A DNA stretch of 64,000 nucleotides. It comes from Margaritifera margaritifera. Lineage: Eukaryota; Mollusca; Bivalvia; Unionida; Margaritiferidae. The stretch is taken from contig JAQPZY010001536.1 of assembly GCA_029931535.1 (NCBI GenBank), positions 3,144,501 to 3,208,500 on the forward strand, written 5' to 3'. Positions 59,575 to 64,000 of the stretch are shown here, one piece after another (within the stretch, counting starts at the first letter, position 1; every line of letters begins with the position of its first letter). Under the pieces are notes generated by a model that saw only the letters and a list, made by a program, of their open reading frames with translations, was not told where the DNA came from and did no database searches. Position numbers and translations under genes: made by a program.

Positions 59575-61390
59575 GTCTGCTCACTTGCAAGCACCTTTGC
59601 ATGTTCCTGTAATTGCAGTTGTGCTATGTGCATCCCTTTGTGCATCCACTTGAGACAATATCCTTGCACGACTCAGGAATTTGAGCAAGTGATACAAGTT
59701 TTGACGACAGCTGTCCATCTTCCATTTTCCAGTCAGTGGTTGCAGGTAATTGTAAGACAGGCTGTGGATTGGTGGCCTGCTTCCATACCATGCTTTGGTA
59801 GTGTGCTCGTTGAATATGAAATCATAGCACGTCAGCTGTTGGAGTCCGTGCTTCTTGCAATTTGTACTTACAAAGCAGTTTAACGTGGGTCTCATCACAG
59901 CTGTTTGCTTCTGTTACACTGTACAACTTGCACACAAACTTCTCTGCATCCTTCATTGTTTTATGTGTCATTTCTCCTTTCCCATGCAGTCTTCTTGCTA
60001 TGTCCAACAATGTAGGATATAAAATCACATCCAGTTATTGTATGGAAAGGAATGAGGGCTTCCATGACCCAATCGGTGAAGGGAAGCTTCTACCTGATGT
60101 CATGCACTGGAATATATTTGCGACGTTTGGATGTGCCTGCCTTCATCCACATCTTTTTGCACTTTATTTTGTGAAAATGTGCTACAAGTAACACCAACAC
60201 GTCTGTGTCACATGCTGATACAACAACACTTTATGCACTGGTGTGCATTCAGTGCAGGACAAACCTTGTATCTGCCTTCTCATGGTTGGTCTGTAGCTGT
60301 TGAATGTCCAAATCAGTGTTGGATGTCGGTAGTTTGTCCTCTCTCTGGAATCCACCAGCAACTACAAGTGTTTTGCCTGAAGGAGCATTTGTGATCAGAT
60401 GGTTTGAGAGGAAGTGTGCTAGGTCTGCCTTGTTAGCAGGCATGGCTAGAAAGTCAGTCCAGTTGCTGGGGACTGGCACAGAGCTATATTCCACTACTCT
60501 TCTGATCAGATGAAAATGTTTCAAGCTTTTCTTCCTTCGTACCTGCCTTGATTGAAGTTTCTCTATAATGATGAAAAGTAACTGATCTGTCAAAGAGTCT
60601 TTCCACATGTACAACAAGTTTGGCAAATGCATCTGCCAGTTCACCAAAGTTAGTGACTCCTGCTGGTATTAGGGCTTGGCCATCTATCACCAGGCAAGAC
60701 GTTCTATGTAGGGTAACTTCTAGTGGCAGGAAACATCCTTGATCATCTCATTGGCTAGAATGGCTTTGTTGCCAGTCCCTGGACTGCCATTTGTTTATGT
60801 AAGGGCAACTGGCACAGTTGTCAGCTCATGTTGTAATATTTGTTCAAACACGTTGAATCTCGGTAGAACTGACAAAGTGTTGTTTTCATCTTCATTGTCC
60901 CATTTCGTTCTCGCTGGAGTGGTTTCATTGTAAATCAGTCGGTCATCATGCCCAACCATAAACTGTGTCCTCATTTTGGTTGCAATGTTGGTCCTGGGGG
61001 TATATGACAGATCCCATCTGTTCAATGCTAAAGTGGTTTTCATAATTCCTATGATAATGACATTTTTGCTGAAGAGAGGCTGCTACATGTAGATCTCTTT
61101 GAACAATTGTATTCAACATTCCTATGGCATGTATCCAACTGCTTTATTCTAGATCCATCTGACTGTGATTTTGGTTGAAAGATGTTCAGGTGAGTTTTGG
61201 CTGTTCATATTAGCATATAAACATGAATGCCATGTCTGTACCTGTAGCTTTAAAGCAGACATGGGGTAATCCTTGGGTTTCTCAAACCATTCTGCTTTCA
61301 CTTCCCTGAGCTGTGGCTCAGTCTTGCCTTCAGCCATGTTGACAGGGGTTATACCATAGTGTTTCTGGAACACTCAAAGTTTTGATGGCT
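59575..61390 (-). pseudogene. Decayed frame of a multi-copy invertebrate protein family
   Basis: Read 5' to 3' on the minus strand, broken frames give HYGITPVNMAEGKTEPQ, WDNEDENNTLSVLPRFNVFE, LITNAPSGKTLVVAGGFQRE, DLDIQQLQTNHEKADTRFVL, then with frameshifts CDTDVLVLLVAHFHK and IPFHTITGCDF. I recall these blocks from uncharacterised, highly repeated proteins of cnidarians and molluscs, probably carried by mobile elements. The biochemical function is not known to me. Several frameshifts and stops show it is not functional. Confidence 0.6.
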
Positions 61391-62049
61391 CAATGTTCTT
61401 CAACAGGTCGTGCTTCCTTGATGGCCAGCATAAAAAGTTTTATATGGCTACTTCTCCTGAACAGATGGTCTTAACGACATGGGGTTTTTGCTAAAACACT
61501 AGAATAGCAATATGTAGCTAATTCTAAATAAAAAATGGGGTTCATCTGACTTCCAATATGGTACCATAGTGGCCATCTTAAAAATCTTATCACTATTGCT
61601 TGAATGATGGCATTGACATCGGGTTTTAACTAAAGCAATTATTACATTATACATGAGAGTCCTAAACCTGTAATTAGGGGTCTTTTGAGTGTAAAAAAAG
61701 TAATAAGAAAGTTTTCAATATTTGTGACCCTTTGACTCCCAACATTTTTCAGACATGGTCCCAAAAGATAAACTTAAGTCGGGGATGCATGTTTTTAGCT
61801 TTAGGGAAAACCCTAGGGTTATATACATAAAATGTGTAGGCACTGACAGTTTCTTAGGAGGTCAATGATTAGATGAACATTGCTGTTCACATACTGACAT
61901 AAAATTGTAGAAATGCATATTCATGAGGCCTCTGCTGTCAACTGTGAGGGCCAAATATAAAATAGACATACAATTGGATATATTTTTCATTCACAGTTGT
62001 CACTTATATCGTCTCAAAATCCACTTGACTGATTTGCAAATAATTTTAC

Positions 62050-63215
62050 AGGGAGCATACTGGCATTAAGGCCTTTTCAAATTTATTACATGGATGATGG
62101 CCGATCATCCAATATAGCCACTATTACTAAAAATTGAAAAACCTTTAAACATCTGCTCAAAATCCGCTCAACAGATTTTGAGCAATTTTGACATAAAGCA
62201 TTCTGGCAGAGATGCCAACCATTCCTGGTTTTGTGCAACTATTATGAATATTTTGTGAAAGTTCTGCATTCCAAATTGACTTAATTCCAGAAAATTAATA
62301 ATTTGGGGAGATACAAATTTAAACAGAAGTTTTCTACTTATGCACAGGTAGGAAGAAAATTATTTGGACACCAGTAGGATAGACTGTTACATAGAATATA
62401 GTTTTCCATTATGATATACAGAATGTAAATAACAAGAAACCAATCGGTTAGACTGTAAATAGGTGAATAATGGCAGCATAGATGAAGAGAAAAGAAAGAT
62501 TTAGATAATTCTTGTGGAGAAATAATGTTTATGATTACTGTTTTGTCCAAAAATGTGTAAAACAATTCATGCTTCTGGAATTGGAGGAATGGTTACACCA
62601 TTTATTCTCACAGGACTGCAGTTGTTACTGACTGTGTATCTGCTCAGCAATATGATTGGATAGAAATTCGATACTTCTAATGAATGTGTTATCCATTCCA
62701 GACAGGCTGCCTAAAATTCTGAAATAACGAAACTACTAATTCCAGATAAGCATGCTTATGTGCTGGCATCTCTGTCATGGCCTAAAGGTTTTTAAAATTT
62801 GTTCAAATGATGATGATCTGCCTTTAAATATTGCACCATTACTAGAAATAAAAAACTTGTAAAGACGTTTTCTCATAAACCGGTCAGCAGAATTTTACCA
62901 AATTTGACAGAAAGCATCATGGCAGAGAAGGTCTTCAGTTTTATATAAATGATGCCAATCTGCCATCAGATATGGCCAATGTTTGTAAAAATAGAAACAC
63001 CTTTAAAGAACTTCTTTTCAAAAATTGATAAGCAGAATTGAACGAAATATGACAGAAAACATCTTGGCATAAAGGTCTTTCATATTTATACACATAATGC
63101 CGATCGACACACAAACATTGATGCCATTGCTAAAATTAGAGAAAACTTTAAGCAGCTTTTTCTCAGGAACTGATCAGCAGAATTTGACCAATTCAGCAGG
63201 CCAGAAATTATCCAT
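62050..63215. repeat. Tandem array of about 140-bp units with an insert
   Basis: Units share AATTTGACAGAAAGCAT, CTGGCAGAGA or TTGGCATAAAGGTCTT, ATGATGGCCGATC and AACCTTTAAACATCTGCTC. Sequence from about 62215 to 62765 does not match the unit and seems inserted between GCAGAGATGCCA and CTGGCATCTCTG. Confidence 0.6.
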
Positions 63216-63319
63216 TTATCATTTTAATGAAGATTTCCCTTCAATCTTTTTAGGAGTCTCTAATATTTCTACGTTTGTAAAATATTTTATAGTTTAGAAA
63301 AACTCGAGCACCAATCATG

Positions 63320-64000
63320 ATATGAGCACCAATCATGATATTATATATTAGCCCACTGGGCTACCAGTATTCAACATAAGGTAGCCAACACCCTGCATTC
63401 TGGTAGCCCCTAGACTCCAGGTAGCCACGACCCAGCATTCTGGTAGTCCCTAGACTCCAGGCAGAAGATTTTCAGACCCTGTTATTAGAAGAAGGATATG
63501 AATCAGATTCTGGATGCTGACACAAACATTCTGAGACAATAACAACAAAAGTTTGATTAATACTAATTTAAGAATTAAATGTGGAGTTTGAATTTAAAGA
63601 TTTTAAATGTCTTCAGAGATCTTACTCAGTGAATAGTCTGTGCAACACCACCATTTGAATACTATAGGATAGAAAAATTATCCAGATACAGGTGTCATAA
63701 TGTTTAAGAAGACTCTTACTGACATTGCTAAAAGTCAATAACATGTAAACCAATTAACCACTACATTTTTTAGTGACAAGTTCTCATTAGGAAATCCCAA
63801 TGACTGATGATTAAAACCTTACTGCTGTTCACATTCTGAATTTCCAGTGTGGATACCATGAATTAAATGAAGTCATTTATTCCTGGGTAAAATCATCTTG
63901 TCTTTCAAGATTGTATTCAGAAAAAAAAGATACAGTTAATGCATTCTGAGGTCAAAGTATTGAAATATTGACTGAAAACTTGCAGATATTTGTTTACACA
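63320..64000 (+). repeat. Dispersed repeat family, copy C, runs off the window
   Basis: It matches copy A at 51680-52270 throughout, beginning with short tandem CAGGTAGCCACGACCCAGCA motifs. Confidence 0.7.

Overview
This is a eukaryotic, AT-rich, intron- and repeat-rich window, most likely from a lophotrochozoan and probably a bivalve mollusc. That placement rests on the dispersed repeats, which look like those common in bivalve genomes, and on an ABCE1 start of the invertebrate type; it is an inference, not a proof.

The only ordinary protein-coding genes I can support are two copies of ABCE1 (RLI1), the ABC-E ATPase with two iron-sulfur clusters that splits ribosomes for recycling. They are arranged head to head. 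The minus-strand copy has its start codon at 20631 and runs left through ten coding exons to 3041, then leaves the window. The plus-strand copy starts at 31752 and runs right through nine coding exons to 55693, then leaves the window or continues past a very long intron. Every shared intron sits at the same place and phase in both copies, so the pair arose by DNA duplication with inversion, not by retroposition. The copies are about 70-77% identical in the three exons I counted by hand. The exon with the ABC signature (exon 7) is about 94% identical, including silent sites, which points to local gene conversion. Both copies keep all the cysteines, Walker, signature and H-loop motifs visible here.

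The rest is introns, an 11 kb divergent intergenic region (20658-31717) and mobile DNA. From left to right: LINE 3' ends with (TGTA)n tails (1.4-2.7 kb); a pogo/Tigger element with a palindromic mini-element nested in its transposase remnant (8.3-9.9 kb); a CACTGC-rich minisatellite (9.95-10.35 kb); a TA-flanked MITE in a TA microsatellite (10.7 kb); a 38-bp minisatellite with higher-order structure (14.2-16.7 kb); double-hairpin MITEs (19.6, 20.2, 48.4 and 49.3 kb) and an array apparently grown from them (38.3-39.0 kb); a LINE interrupted by a Tigger (25.8-27.7 kb); several tRNA-derived SINEs; a TIR element (41.2-42.8 kb); a deleted Penelope-like element (46.9-47.2 kb); an I/Jockey-type LINE (55.8-58.5 kb); and a decayed repeat-borne reading frame (59.6-61.4 kb). 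No functional rRNA or tRNA gene and no CRISPR array is visible.
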